Below, piece after piece: positions 4,885 to 5,214 of a DNA stretch of 5,214 nucleotides (the stretch's first letter is position 1; each line of letters opens with the position of its first letter). The notes under the pieces are model-generated. The model had not been told where the DNA came from. It did no database searches and worked only from the letters and a program-made list of their open reading frames with translations. The translations under genes were made by a program, and so were the position numbers. Location of the stretch: positions 1 to 5,214 of the forward strand of contig JAFKLV010000172.1 of assembly GCA_017304125.1 (NCBI GenBank), written 5' to 3'. This DNA comes from Sphingomonadales bacterium. GTDB taxonomy: Bacteria; Pseudomonadota; Alphaproteobacteria; Sphingomonadales; Sphingomonadaceae.

Positions 4885-5214
4885 GCCACGCTCCTCTCGC
4901 TATCGTCACGGAAGAAGAGATGGAACAACAGCGCGATCACCGCGGCGGCGATCGCCGGATACCACCAGATATGATGCCAATCGGCGATGCCCGGCGAGGG
5001 CGGCAATTGCGCATAGAGCAGCGCCCCGATCTGCGATCCGAGCAGCATGCCGATGCCATAGGTGAACAATGTCAGCATGCCCTGTGCTTGCGCGTTGATC
5101 CCCCTCGGCGCGGCGATCGCACCGGTATAGATCGCGCCGGCGACGAAGAAGAAATCATAGGAAACGCCGTGCAGCGCGACCCCAAGGTAGATCGCCCAGA
5201 TCCCCGCGCCGCCA
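4881..5214 (-). CDS. MFS transporter, nucleoside:H+ symporter (NupG-like) family, C-terminal fragment
   Basis: Only the last 110 residues are in the window; the gene continues past the high-coordinate edge. The fragment holds the last three of an expected twelve membrane helices, around IWAIYLGVALHG, LFTYGIGMLLGSQIGALLY and YPAIAAAVIALLFHLFF, and ends in a short charged tail, RDDSERSVA. The stretch LHGVSYDFFFVAGAIYT, followed by AQAQG and TYGIGM, matches the conserved region that in NupG reads DFF...AQGM. This identifies the NHS family rather than a generic sugar MFS protein. Proton-coupled uptake is the usual mode. Members also sit in saccharide operons of alphaproteobacteria, so the substrate may be a sugar, a keto-sugar or a nucleoside. 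Its stop overlaps the cytochrome c start by GTGA, tying it to the dehydrogenase operon. Confidence 0.82.
   Translation of the reverse strand, partial: GGAGIWAIYLGVALHGVSYDFFFVAGAIYTGAIAAPRGINAQAQGMLTLFTYGIGMLLGSQIGALLYAQLPPSPGIADWHHIWWYPAIAAAVIALLFHLFFRDDSERSVA
4893..4897 (-). promoter_or_regulatory. Ribosome binding site of cytochrome c, inside the transporter gene
   Basis: AGGAG on the minus strand, within the last transporter codons, lies 6 nt upstream of GTG 4884. It supports that start and the GTGA overlap over the internal GTG 4878 and ATG 4875. Confidence 0.6.

Overview
The window is GC-rich chromosomal DNA, apart from an AT-richer gap at about 1105-1211. It looks like an alphaproteobacterium, most likely a sphingomonad or a relative such as Caulobacter. 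I infer this from base composition, codon use and gene content; no rRNA or species marker is present. Every gene I can support lies on the minus strand, so transcription runs from high to low coordinates. Long plus-strand reading frames are antisense shadows of these genes.

In order of transcription: (1) 5214-4881, the C-terminal end of a major-facilitator transporter of the nucleoside:H+ symporter (NupG-like) type, cut by the window edge. (2) 4884-4444, a small exported class I cytochrome c, overlapping the transporter by GTGA. (3) A gap of about 130 bp holding an inverted repeat, a repeated TGTCA word and a well-placed 24-codon small ORF. (4) 4313-3744, a Tat-signalled small subunit of the gluconate 2-dehydrogenase subunit 3 family. 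(5) 3747-2911, a TIM-barrel sugar isomerase/epimerase-like protein with its own Tat-like leader, overlapping the previous gene by ATGA. (6) 2885-1212, a large FAD-dependent GMC oxidoreductase with a three-cysteine motif, 25 bp further on. (7) A 107-bp gap, AT-richer than the genes, with an 11-bp inverted repeat. (8) 1104-1, most of a malonyl-CoA decarboxylase, cut by the window edge.

Genes 2, 4 and 6 are the three parts expected of a membrane- or periplasm-linked flavocytochrome sugar dehydrogenase: catalytic GMC subunit, Tat 'hitchhiker' small subunit and electron-accepting cytochrome c. The closest characterised class I can name is the glucoside 3-dehydrogenase/LacA-type system, which oxidises C3 of glucosides and disaccharides. 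The TIM-barrel protein between the subunit genes is a good candidate for acting on the resulting 3-keto sugar. The transporter would bring substrate or product into the cell. The substrate is an inference and cannot be read from the sequence. The malonyl-CoA decarboxylase is probably a separate unit.

The most interesting leads are the co-transcribed, separately exported TIM-barrel enzyme, the three-cysteine cluster motif in the GMC subunit, and the small ORF in front of the small subunit. I found no CRISPR array, tRNA, rRNA, insertion sequence or phage gene.
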